Shown one piece after another: positions 1 to 8,400 of a DNA stretch of 64,000 nt (its first letter is position 1; every line of letters starts with the position of its first letter). Source of the stretch: DASQFI01 sp035633215 (GTDB taxonomy: Bacteria > Acidobacteriota > Vicinamibacteria > Vicinamibacterales > SCN-69-37); NCBI GenBank assembly GCA_035633215.1, contig DASQFI010000032.1:205682-269681 (forward strand), in the 5' to 3' direction. The position numbers were made by a program, and so were the translations under genes. Under the pieces are notes generated by a model. The model did not search any database, was not told where the DNA came from, and saw nothing but the letters and a program-made list of their open reading frames with translations.

Positions 1-78
1 CTCGTCGACGGGGGGTGCTACCGGCTCGTGCGAGATCGGCTGACAGGCCGATGGGAAATTGAAGGAGAGATGGATTGA
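1..78 (+). CDS. imuB: ImuB-like Y-family polymerase homologue, C-terminal end only
   Basis: Frame 1 is open from the window edge to a TGA at 76-78 and encodes 25 residues. The ending has the pattern DGG-YRL-RDR-TGRW--EG--D, which matches the usual C-terminus of ImuB, the catalytically inactive Y-family polymerase relative that links ImuA and DnaE2 in the mutasome. The next gene downstream is dnaE2, the expected partner in imuA-imuB-dnaE2 cassettes. Only the end is visible, so the call rests on this short motif and the neighbour. Confidence 0.7.
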   Translation, partial: LVDGGCYRLVRDRLTGRWEIEGEMD

Positions 79-113
79 TGGGGCGCAATGAGGCGCGCTA
101 TCTGGCGCGCCCC

Positions 114-188
114 TCGCGAACGGTGCGGGGCGGAGGGGTCCCCGCGAGTGAGCGAGTAGGGGAGTCCGAGGGGCAAAGCCCCTCGGAT
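114..188 (+). repeat. Dispersed ~75-bp GC-rich hairpin element, copy 1
   Basis: This stretch contains GGGG-TCCCCGCGAG, GAGCGAG and a terminal hairpin in which TCCGAGGGG pairs with CCCCTCGGA. The same order of blocks recurs at 40329-40404, in reverse at 36206-36298, and in part at 27303-27349. It fills the gap between imuB and dnaE2 and touches the proposed dnaE2 start codon. Confidence 0.7.
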
Positions 189-3100
189 GAGATTAATGCC
201 GTACATCGAGCTGCATACGTCGTCAGCATTTTCGTTTCTGGATGGCGCCTCTCTGCCTGGAACGCTCATCGATCGTGCGGCAGAGCTCGGCTATCCCGCG
301 CTGGCGCTCCTCGATCGCGACGGCGTCTACGGCGCGCCGCAGTTCTATCGCGCCGCCAAAGCCGCCGGGATAAAGGCGATCGTCGGAGCGGAGCTGACGA
401 TTGGGGCGCCGGCGTCAGGCCAAAGGCCGCAGGCCGAAGGCCGAAGTAAAGATCCAAATCCCGGCACGTCGCGCGGCAGATCGCATCAGAACCTTGGGCC
501 TTCGGCCTTCGGCCTTCGGCCTGACATCGGACCGGCCTTCGGCCTTCGGCCTAGTCCCTGGACACTTCCCGTTCTCGTCGCCAGCGCCGAGGGCTACCGG
601 AATCTCTGCCGCGTGATCACGCGCGCGAAGCTGCGCGCCCCCAAGGGCTCGTCGGCGATGACGCTTGAAGATTTTTCCGGCCAAACGGCCGGACTCATCG
701 CGCTGGCTGGCCGGCAGGTGCTCCACGCCGGGCGGCACGGCGTCGGCGGACTCGTGGATCGGATCGTCGGCGTGTTTGGCCGGAGCCAGGTCTGGATGGA
801 AGTGCAGCGCCACTTCCGCCGCGACGAGCAAAGCGATCTCCAGTCGCTCCTGGATCTCGCCGCGGCGTTTCGCGTGCCGATCATGGCGTCGGGCGGCGTG
901 CGCTTCGCGACGCCGGAAGCGCGTCCGCTCTACGACGTCTTCACGTGCCTGCGGCACAAGACCACGCTCGCCGAGGCGGGCCGGCGGCTGTCGGTCAACG
1001 CCGAGCGGTACTTGAAGCCGCCCGAGACGATGGCGCGGCTGTTTTCGGATGTGCCACAGGCGCTGGCCGGCACCGAGGCATTGGCCGAGCGGCTGGAGTT
1101 CACGCTCGCGAACCTGGGCTATCGCTTTCCCGAGTATCCCGTGCCGGCCGGCGAGTCGCAGGCGTCGTTTCTCCGCCGGCTGGCGCAGGTCGGCGCCCGC
1201 GATCGGTATCGTCCGTATCACGATCGCGCACGGGCCCAGATCGCGCGCGAGCTCGATCTGATCGAACGGCTCGATCTGGCCGGCTACTTCCTCATCGTCT
1301 GGGACCTCGTCAATTTCTGCCGGCAGCAGGGGATTCTGGTGCAGGGCCGCGGGTCGGCGGCCAACAGCGCCGTCTGCTACGCGCTCGGCATCACGGCCGT
1401 CGATCCGGTCGGGATGGATCTGCTCTTCGAGCGGTTTCTCTCGGAGGAGCGCGGCGAGTGGCCGGACATCGATCTGGATCTGCCGAGCGGCGATCGTCGT
1501 GAGCGTGTGATCCAGTACGTCTACGAGCGCTACGGCAAGCTCGGCGCGGCGATGACGGCCAACGTGATCACGTACCGTGGCCGGAGCGCGGCGCGCGAAG
1601 TCGGCAAGGTGCTCGGGCTCGAGGCTGACGAGATCGATCGTCTCGCGCGGATGATGAGCCAGTTCGAGTTCGTCGATCCCAAGGAGACGCTCGCGCGGAA
1701 CATGCGCGAATCGGGCATCGATCCCGACAACGAGCGGTATCAGTGTTTCGCGAAGCTCTGGTGCCAGATGCAGGACCTGCCTCGGCATCTCGGCCAACAT
1801 TCGGGCGGCATGGTCGTCTGTCAGGGGCGGCTGGACGAGGTCGTCCCGCTCGAGAACGCGACGATGCCCGGGCGCGTCGTCGTGCAATGGGACAAGGACG
1901 ACTGCGCGGATCTCGGCATCGTGAAGGTGGATCTCCTCGGGCTGGGAATGATGGCGGTGCTGGAGGAGGCGCTGGTAATCGTGAATGGACCAACTGAGAA
2001 CTCAGAACTTAGAACTCAGAACTCGGAACTGGGAAGTCAGGCCCCTGCACGAAGTGAGGCTGACGAAGAAGCTCTTAGTTCTCAGTTCAAAGTTCTCAGT
2101 TCTAAGTTGGATTTAGCCCATCTGCCCCCCGACGACCCAGTCGTGTATCGGATGCTCCAGAAGGCGGACACGATTGGCGTGTTCCAGGTCGAGTCGCGCG
2201 CGCAGATGGCGACGCTGCCGCGGCTCAAGCCCGAGCACTTCTACGATCTGGTCGTCGAGGTCGCGATCATCCGCCCGGGGCCGATCGTCGGCAACATGGT
2301 GCATCCGTATTTGAGCCGTCGGCGCGGCGACGAGGCCGTGACGTACGCGCACCCGCTCCTCGAGCCGGTGCTGAAGCGGACGCTGGGCGTGCCGCTGTTC
2401 CAGGAGCAGCTTCTGCGGATGGCGATGGTCGTCGCCGGGTTCAGCGGCGGGGAAGCCGAGGAGCTGCGGCGCGCGATGGGGTTCAAGCGGTCGATGAAGC
2501 GGATGCAGCAGATCGAGACGCGCCTCCGCACCGGCATGGCGGCCAACGGCATCACGGGCGCCGCCGCCGATCAGATCGTGCAGTCGATCACGTCGTTCGC
2601 GCTCTATGGCTTTCCGGAGTCCCACGCCGCGAGCTTCGCGCTCATCGTCTACGCGAGCGCATATCTCAAGGCGCATTTCCCTTCGGCGTTCTACACGGCG
2701 CTCCTCAACAACCAGCCGATGGGCTTTTATCATCCGGCGACGCTCGTCAAGGACGCGCAGCGCCATGGCGTGCGCTTCGCGCCGATCGACGTGCAGATCT
2801 CCGACTGGACGTGCCGCGTCGATCCGGACGGCAGCGTCAGGCTCGGTCTGATGTACGTGAAAGGGTTGAGAGAGGAGGCGGGACGTCGAATCGCTGAGGC
2901 GAAACTTCGAACGTCGAACTTCGAACGTCGAAGGTCGGACACGGACCTTCTCCGATTCTCATCCATCGACGATCTCGTCCACCGCACCGCGCTCCGCCAA
3001 GAAGAAGCCCGCACGCTCGCCGAGATTGGCGCGCTCGCGTCGTTCGGCGGCGATCGCCGGACGGCGCTCTGGCAGGCCGAGCGGGCCGGCCGGTTGGCGG

Positions 3101-3636
3101 GGCCGCTTTTGGATGGGGAGAGCGATCAAGAACAGGCCCCCGCCTTCGCTCTGTCGAGCTTCGGCGGGCAAGCTGGCCCATGGCCCATGGCCCAGGAAAA
3201 CCACTCGCCCTTACCGACGATGTCACTTCTCGATCGCGTGCGCGCGGATTACGACGGCACGGGTCTCACGATCGGTCCACATCCGATGGCACTCGCGCGC
3301 ACGTCGCTCGCGACCCGCGGCGTCCAGCGCGCGTCGGATCTGCCGCGCGGACGTCCGGGCCGCCGCGTCCGTGTGGCCGGTGCGGTCATCACGCGTCAGC
3401 GGCCGGGCACGGCCAAGGGCTTCGTCTTTCTCTCTCTCGAAGACGAGACCGGCATCGCGAACATCATCGTCAACCCCGATGTGTTTGCGATCTACAAGCG
3501 CGTGATTGTCGACGAGCCGTATCTGCTGGTGGAAGGGACGCTACAGAATCAGGACGGGGCGGTTTCAGTGAAAGCGGATCGAGTCGAAGGACTCAAGCAC
3601 ACGGGGCCTCGCGTCGACTCGCACGATTTTCATTGA
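187..3636 (+). CDS. dnaE2: Error-prone DNA polymerase III alpha subunit DnaE2 (ImuC)
   Basis: This 1149-residue C-family polymerase performs SOS-induced mutagenic translesion synthesis with ImuA and ImuB. It has an N-terminal PHP domain (ELHTSSAFSFLDGAS near the start), a palm with the catalytic acidic motif PDIDLDLPSGD near residue 430, the KVDLLGL motif near residue 580, the DnaE-typical IGVFQVESRAQM and RPGPI blocks, and a C-terminal OB fold. It is longer than the roughly 1030-1080 residues usual for DnaE2. The excess corresponds to low-complexity in-frame inserts at about residues 77-123, 602-642, 906-918 and 984-1004, each encoded by repeat DNA listed separately. The polymerase motifs around them are intact, so the gene looks functional. 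ATG at 187 and ATG at 196 are both possible starts; neither has a strong ribosome binding site because a repeat fills the upstream gap. Confidence 0.93.
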   Translation: MRLMPYIELHTSSAFSFLDGASLPGTLIDRAAELGYPALALLDRDGVYGAPQFYRAAKAAGIKAIVGAELTIGAPASGQRPQAEGRSKDPNPGTSRGRSHQNLGPSAFGLRPDIGPAFGLRPSPWTLPVLVASAEGYRNLCRVITRAKLRAPKGSSAMTLEDFSGQTAGLIALAGRQVLHAGRHGVGGLVDRIVGVFGRSQVWMEVQRHFRRDEQSDLQSLLDLAAAFRVPIMASGGVRFATPEARPLYDVFTCLRHKTTLAEAGRRLSVNAERYLKPPETMARLFSDVPQALAGTEALAERLEFTLANLGYRFPEYPVPAGESQASFLRRLAQVGARDRYRPYHDRARAQIARELDLIERLDLAGYFLIVWDLVNFCRQQGILVQGRGSAANSAVCYALGITAVDPVGMDLLFERFLSEERGEWPDIDLDLPSGDRRERVIQYVYERYGKLGAAMTANVITYRGRSAAREVGKVLGLEADEIDRLARMMSQFEFVDPKETLARNMRESGIDPDNERYQCFAKLWCQMQDLPRHLGQHSGGMVVCQGRLDEVVPLENATMPGRVVVQWDKDDCADLGIVKVDLLGLGMMAVLEEALVIVNGPTENSELRTQNSELGSQAPARSEADEEALSSQFKVLSSKLDLAHLPPDDPVVYRMLQKADTIGVFQVESRAQMATLPRLKPEHFYDLVVEVAIIRPGPIVGNMVHPYLSRRRGDEAVTYAHPLLEPVLKRTLGVPLFQEQLLRMAMVVAGFSGGEAEELRRAMGFKRSMKRMQQIETRLRTGMAANGITGAAADQIVQSITSFALYGFPESHAASFALIVYASAYLKAHFPSAFYTALLNNQPMGFYHPATLVKDAQRHGVRFAPIDVQISDWTCRVDPDGSVRLGLMYVKGLREEAGRRIAEAKLRTSNFERRRSDTDLLRFSSIDDLVHRTALRQEEARTLAEIGALASFGGDRRTALWQAERAGRLAGPLLDGESDQEQAPAFALSSFGGQAGPWPMAQENHSPLPTMSLLDRVRADYDGTGLTIGPHPMALARTSLATRGVQRASDLPRGRPGRRVRVAGAVITRQRPGTAKGFVFLSLEDETGIANIIVNPDVFAIYKRVIVDEPYLLVEGTLQNQDGAVSVKADRVEGLKHTGPRVDSHDFH
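417..554 (+). repeat. Heptamer array inside dnaE2 (word AGGCCGA / GGCCTTC)
   Basis: Four 7-nt units (AGGCCAA, AGGCCGC, AGGCCGA, AGGCCGA) at 417-444 are followed by a spacer and seven reverse-complement units of the GGCCTTC type at 497-554. The arms can pair. The array is translated in frame and falls within the PHP domain, between GAELTIGAP and TLPVLVASAEGY, where DnaE2 proteins normally have a short loop. Confidence 0.85.
1990..2110 (+). repeat. Heptamer array inside dnaE2 (word GAACTCA / AGTTCTC)
   Basis: Six heptads at 1998-2039 (GAACTCA, GAACTTA, GAACTCA, GAACTCG, GAACTGG, GAAGTCA) face five reverse-complement heptads at 2075-2109 (TTAGTTC, TCAGTTC, AAAGTTC, TCAGTTC, TAAGTTG). The outer ends are CCAACT and AGTTGG. 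The reading frame stays open through the array, which is inserted just before the conserved DLAHLPPDD segment. Confidence 0.87.
2904..2938 (+). repeat. Heptamer array inside dnaE2 (word ACKTCGA)
   Basis: Five consecutive 7-nt units (ACTTCGA, ACGTCGA, ACTTCGA, ACGTCGA, AGGTCGG) are translated in frame after the conserved GLREEAGRRIAEA block. There is only one arm, but each unit is nearly self-complementary around TCGA. Confidence 0.75.
3136..3173 (-). repeat. Dispersed TTGCCCGCC-GCGAAGGCGGG hairpin element, copy 1 (inside dnaE2)
   Basis: Read on the minus strand this is GCTTGCCCGCCGAAGCT followed by GCGAAGGCGGG, with an inverted CCCGCC/GGCGGG pair. The same element occurs at 3939-3972, 31487-31517 and 59131-59157. 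Here it is translated as part of the low-complexity linker before the C-terminal OB domain. Confidence 0.75.
3174..3196 (+). repeat. Heptamer array inside dnaE2 (word TGGCCCA)
   Basis: There are three perfect units of TGGCCCA in tandem, then GG, directly abutting the dispersed hairpin element in front. Each unit is palindromic at its centre. The array is translated in frame. Confidence 0.7.
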
Positions 3637-3639
3637 GGA

Positions 3640-3662
3640 CAAGGCGCAAAGGCGCGGAGGCC
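3640..3662 (+). repeat. Short 7-8 nt periodic array (word AAGGCGCA) after dnaE2
   Basis: Units AAGGCGCA, AAGGCGCG and GAGGCC start 4 nt after the dnaE2 stop codon. Related AAAGGC arrays lie at 27368-27404, 28581-28603 and 43743-43779. Confidence 0.5.
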
Positions 3663-3668
3663 AGTCGG

Positions 3669-3895
3669 TCACATCTGCGAGCGGACTTCCTTGGCCGAAC
3701 CGTTCGGCCAGCCCAGACCGAGTCGCTGAAACAAAAACCACGCCAGCCCGAACACCGCCGCGTCGCGGACAGTGTCCATGGCCTGCTTTAGCGTGACGCC
3801 GGCCACCTCGGCCATCATCCAGACGCAGACCGCGCGACGGCAGCGCCGCCGGCTATCACCAGCCAGCACCAGACCTGGACGAGCACGTGCTTCAT
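3669..3895 (-). pseudogene. Small membrane protein gene with an apparent frameshift
   Basis: On the minus strand an ATG at 3895, preceded by GAGGT seven bases upstream, opens MKHVLVQVWCWLVIAGGAAVA, a likely first membrane segment. That frame soon stops. The adjacent frame continues with VWMMAEVAGVTLKQAMDTV and a second hydrophobic stretch (AAVFGLAWFLFQRLGLGW) to a stop at 3669. Joined with a one-base shift near 3830, this gives a plausible two-helix protein of about 75 residues. It may be a real pseudogene, a sequencing error or a chance open frame. I do not recognise the family. Confidence 0.4.
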
Positions 3896-3938
3896 GATCG
3901 TGACCTCAACTCTACCAGTTCTGGACCCGCGGAACCCG

Positions 3939-3972
3939 GCTTGCCCGCCGTAGCTCGAAGAGCGAAGGCGGG
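3939..3972 (+). repeat. Dispersed TTGCCCGCC-GCGAAGGCGGG hairpin element, copy 2
   Basis: GCTTGCCCGCCGTAGCT is followed by GCGAAGGCGGG, ending 8 nt before the amidohydrolase stop codon. The CCCGCC and GGCGGG ends can pair. Confidence 0.75.
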
Positions 3973-3979
3973 AACCGCA

Positions 3980-5239
3980 CTACTTCTTGTAGACGGTCCC
4001 GCCCTTCATCACGAACACGACGTTACGGAGCTTCGTGATGTCCTGCAGCGGATTCCCAGACACCGCCACGATGTCCGCCTCGAAGTTCGGCGCGAGCATG
4101 CCGATTTCCTTGTCGAGCCTCATCGACTCGGCGGCGAGCGACGTCGCGCTGATAATGCCGTCCATCGGCGACTGGCCTTCCTGCACGCGCGCGATGATTT
4201 CCCGCGCGTTCTGGCCGTGCGCGCCGGCGACCGCGTCGGTGCCGAGCGGCATCTTCACGCCCGACTTGAGCGCGCGGCCGAACATCTCGCCCTTGATGCC
4301 CACGGCTTTTTCCATGAACGCGAAGCCCGCCTCGTCGTAGCTGCCGGTCCCGAGGAACTTGGCCTTGTTCTCGATGTAGTTCTGGAGCACGAGACCGATG
4401 TTGGGATCGAAGTAGGTCCCCGCGTCCTTCATCATCTTGAGCGCTTCATTGCTGGCGTACGCGCCGTGCTCGACCTGCGTGCACCCCGCCTTGACGACAC
4501 GGATGATGGCTTCGGCCGCGTGCGCGTGCACCAGCGTGCGCAGGCCTTGGGCGTTCGCTTCGCCGCACACCGCGTCGAGCTGTTCCTGCGACATCGTCGG
4601 CGCGCCGCCCGTGCGGATGCTCTCGGACGCGAAGACTTTGATCAGATCGGCGCCGTCGGCCTTGAGCTGCCGCACGCGCTCGCGCAGCTGATCGGGAGTT
4701 GCCGGCCCGCCGCGCCCCCCGGCCTGCACCTGGCCGAGCGATGTCAGGATGCGCGGTCCCACCAGCTTGCCGGCCGCGATCGCGTCGCGCAGCGCCTTGT
4801 CGCCGCCATTGCCGACGTTCTGCACCGTCGTGAAGCCGGCCTCGAGCGTCGCCTTGAGGTTGGCGGCAATCGCGGCGTCGCGCTGCTCGGGCGTTTCGGC
4901 CGGCTGGCCGTCGCGTCTGCCGTAGAGGCCGTTCGGCTGGAAGTGCCAGTCGATGTGCGTGTGAACGTCGATCATGCCGGGCAGCAGCGTCGCGTCGCCA
5001 AGGTCGTGCGTCACCGGTCCCTGACGCTGATCGATTCTCACGATCTTCGTGCCCTGGACTTCGACGACGGCGTTCGTGAGGACCTTGCCTCGGCCGTCGA
5101 TCACGCGTGCCGCGCGGATCGTGATCGGCGACGAAGATGGCTGCTGCGCGACCGACGCGCGCCCCGTCAGGGCGCCGATGAGCACGAAAGGCAGTGCCGC
5201 GGCCGCGAAGCGGCACACGTTGGGGAAAAGCGCGGGCAT
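3980..5239 (-). CDS. Secreted metal-dependent amidohydrolase (imidazolonepropionase-like)
   Basis: This 419-residue protein of the amidohydrolase superfamily hydrolyses amide or related C-N bonds at a metal site; the substrate cannot be read from the sequence. A signal peptide spans residues 1-31 (hydrophobic core AAAALPFVLIGALTG, cleavage near SVAQQ). The first metal ligands are H93 and H95 in GMIDVHTHIDWH, the probable bridging lysine is in GADLIKVFASE, further histidines lie in RTLVHAHAAEA and QVEHGAY, and the catalytic aspartate is in LGTDAVAG. The start at 5239 is preceded on the minus strand by GGAGGA at normal spacing. Longer in-frame starts would translate the repeat array upstream and are rejected. 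The TonB receptor lies upstream on the same strand, so a link to import of the product is possible but not shown. Confidence 0.88.
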   Translation of the reverse strand: MPALFPNVCRFAAAALPFVLIGALTGRASVAQQPSSSPITIRAARVIDGRGKVLTNAVVEVQGTKIVRIDQRQGPVTHDLGDATLLPGMIDVHTHIDWHFQPNGLYGRRDGQPAETPEQRDAAIAANLKATLEAGFTTVQNVGNGGDKALRDAIAAGKLVGPRILTSLGQVQAGGRGGPATPDQLRERVRQLKADGADLIKVFASESIRTGGAPTMSQEQLDAVCGEANAQGLRTLVHAHAAEAIIRVVKAGCTQVEHGAYASNEALKMMKDAGTYFDPNIGLVLQNYIENKAKFLGTGSYDEAGFAFMEKAVGIKGEMFGRALKSGVKMPLGTDAVAGAHGQNAREIIARVQEGQSPMDGIISATSLAAESMRLDKEIGMLAPNFEADIVAVSGNPLQDITKLRNVVFVMKGGTVYKK

Positions 5240-5280
5240 GAGAGTCCTCCGGAAGGCTGGGAGGGTAACACGGTGGGGAA

Positions 5281-5428
5281 GGGCAGAGGGCAAAGGGCAA
5301 AGGGCAAAGGAAAGGGTAAAGGGCAGAGGGGCGGAACCCTGACGCATTTGTGCCCTCCTCTTGCCTTGACCCTTTGGCCCTCCCTTTGGCCCTCCATTTT
5401 GCCCTTTGCCCTCTGCCCTTTGCCCTTC
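5281..5428. repeat. Inverted heptamer array (word GGGCAAA / GCCCTTT)
   Basis: The left arm has GGGCAGA, then three GGGCAAA units and degenerate copies. The right arm has GCCCTTT, GCCCTCT, GCCCTTT and GCCCTTC at 5401-5428. The array fills the space between the TonB receptor stop (5433) and the amidohydrolase start, beginning about 5 nt after the receptor stop in the direction of transcription. A copy with the same word lies at 52102-52224. Confidence 0.9.
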
Positions 5429-5432
5429 TATC

Positions 5433-8400
5433 TCACCATCCCACTCGCACGAGCAACTGCAGCAGCCGCGGGAACCCGCCCTCCTGCGTCACGCGACCGA
5501 AGGCGGTCGCGCCGAGACGGTTCTCGGGTCCGAGGAAGTTCGGATCGGCAAAGGCGTTGATGATCTCGGCGCGGACCATCAGCGTCTTGCGGCCGCCGAC
5601 CGACTGGGTCTTTTGAATGGCGATGTCCCAGTTCTTCTTGAACGGCGTGCGCTGCCGGGCGTCTGTGCGCGGCGCGTCGCCGAGCGTGAACGGCGCCGGG
5701 TTGGTCCAGGCCGCCGGGTTGAACCAGTTGGTCAGGCAGTTGCAGGCCGGGTCGAAGTGATCCTCTGCGCTCCCTGACGTCGACGGGTCTGTGCCGGTGA
5801 GGTTCGGTCGCTGCACGGTTTCCGTCAAGCCCGAGTTGTTCGAGTTCATGACGATCAGGTTCGGGAACCCCGCCTGGTACGCGCCGACGCCAGTCACGGC
5901 CCAACCGCCGAGCAAGGCGTTCATCACGCCGGTGCGATCGAGCCACCGCTTGCCCTCGCCGAACGGCAGCTCGTACGTCACGCTGATGTTCAGCCGGTGC
6001 GGCGTGTCGAGCACGCCGTACGCGTATTCGCCGTCCAGGTTGTAGGCGTTGAGCGGCCGCGCCCGCGCGTTGCTGTTGCTGCCGAAGTAGTTGACCTCGC
6101 CAAACAGGTTGTCCTTGTTGACGCTGTACGTGTAGTTGACGTTCGCGCCCCACCCGGCCGAAATCCGCTTGTTGAACTTGAGGACCATCGCGTGATAGCG
6201 CGCCTTGCCGGCGCTCACCTGGTGCGCGTGGACATCACCGAACTGCGGATACGGACGTAGGAGCTGACCGCGGGCCATGGTCGTCTGGCGGCTGAACGCC
6301 CCGAACGCGGAATTGCCGAAGAACGGGTTCGGCACCTGTTCCAGCAGTGCCGTGCCGAGCGACAGGTACCTGGGATCGAGTTGATTGATGTTGACGGTGT
6401 TGGAGTTCGTGCCGCCCACCGACAGCCTCTCGGACCGGCTTCCCAGATAGCCGACCGACACCGACATATCGCTTCTCAGCTCGCGTTGGACATCGACGGA
6501 GAACTGATGGACGTAGGCCGATTCCCGGAACTGATCGACGAAGTGCACCGAGCCGCCCGCGCCGGTCCGAAGCCCCAGAGCGCTGCCCACCGGCTGCTCG
6601 ATGCCGTTGGGGAAGGGGTTGGTCAACGAGCAGCCCGCGCACGGCGTGAGACCGCCGTCGTTGCTGGCGAAGTAGGTGGTGACCGCCGTGAACCCTCGAG
6701 TGCCCAGCCGGTTCTCGTTCGGGAAGGCGTACTGGTTGGGCGCAAAGAAGAGCCCGTAGCCTCCGCGAACAACCGTGCGCGGATTGAGCGAGTACGCCAC
6801 CCCGACGCGTGGGGCAAATTTCGTCTTGGACGGATCGCTCTGATGAGTCGGATAGCCATCCTCACCGGCGTACATCAGGCCGCCTTTCAGCTCCAGCGGC
6901 GTGCCATCGGGCCGCAGCGCGCCGGGAATCTGAATCGGGAAGGCTCGGTCGCGGTCGAAGCCGACCGTGAGTTTGTTGTCGCGCTCCTGCAGTCCCTGCT
7001 CGAACTCATATCGGAGGCCAAGGTTCACCGTCAGGTCCCGCGAGAAGCGGTAGTCATCCTGCACGTATCCCGCGTAGTAGCGAATGTAGAAGTCGTTGGG
7101 TGCCCCCACTGTGACGTCGCCGCTGTCCGGGTACCCGAGCAGGAAGCTGGCGAGCGCGTGGGCGGTCGTGCCGCCCGTCAGCGGGTTGGGTCCCCGGGTA
7201 AAGGCCGGCGAAAACTCAAAATTGCCGCTGGGTTGGCCGAACGCCGTCAACTTCATCCCGATCACCCGGTACTCGGCGCCGAGCTTGATCGTGTGACTCC
7301 CGAAGAACCGGGACATGTTCGCGTTCAGGTTGTGCGAGTAATAAGTCGTGTCCTGTGGGTCCCGATCGCCAAACGTATCGAAGTTCTGGCTGCCGTAGCC
7401 CTGCACGTTGATCGATGGGAATTTCTTCAACGGAATCAGCGCGAGGTAGCTCGGCGCGAAGTTCAGCGTCGCCGGATCGAACGCGTTCGGCACGTCATCG
7501 TCGATGAACTGCGTGAAGCCGTAGCGAAAATTCCAGACCGTGGTCTGGTTCGGCATCCAGAGCGAATTCACGATCGCGGCGTGGACGGTGCGCAGGAGCA
7601 GCCCCTCGCCGGGATCGCCCGCGTTCTCGCCGAGCGTCTTCCCGTAAAACCGCGACTCCGGCTCTTCCGAGTCGTACCAGTTGTACATCCCGGAAATGTT
7701 GAGCTTTTCATTGATGCGGTGATCGAGCTTGACGGTCGCCTGGTTGGCCCGATCGATCAGCTCCGCGACCGCCGGCCGTGAGTTGCCGGACGTCGGCGGC
7801 GGCAGATACGTCATAACGGCTCTGGCGACCGGGTTGATCCGGCCATCCGGAATGCGGTTGTTGTCGAACGGCTGTCTCGTGCAGGTACCGGCCGCATCGC
7901 AGGTCGTGGTCAACGGATCGAAAATGGTGATGCCGCTCTGTGAGAAGTCGCCTCGCCGCTCGAGATCGGTGGGCAGGAAGAGCACGGCGCTGCGCGACGT
8001 CTTCGTCTTATAGCTCTCGGTGGTGGCCCAGAAGAACGTCCGGTTCGGGATGATCGGCCCGCCGACGGCGCCGCCGTACAGCCAGAAGTAGTTGTCCGGC
8101 TTCGGGAGGCTCCGCGCGAAGAAGAACTTGCCCTGCGCCCACTCCGGCCGGTTCTGCATCAGCCCGCTGCCGTGCCACACGTTCGAGCCGGACTTGCCGA
8201 CCGTGTTGAAGACGCCGCCGCCGGTCCGGCCCATCTCCGCGTCGTAGGTGCTGACCTGGACCTTCACCTCTTCGACGGCTTCGATCGAGGGGATGAAGGT
8301 GGCGCGGTTGCGCATGTCGGTGATCGACACGCCTTCCAGCGTGTAGTTGTTCGCGCGCCGCGGTCCGCCGCCGAGCGAGAGCAGCGACGAGTTCGTCTGA

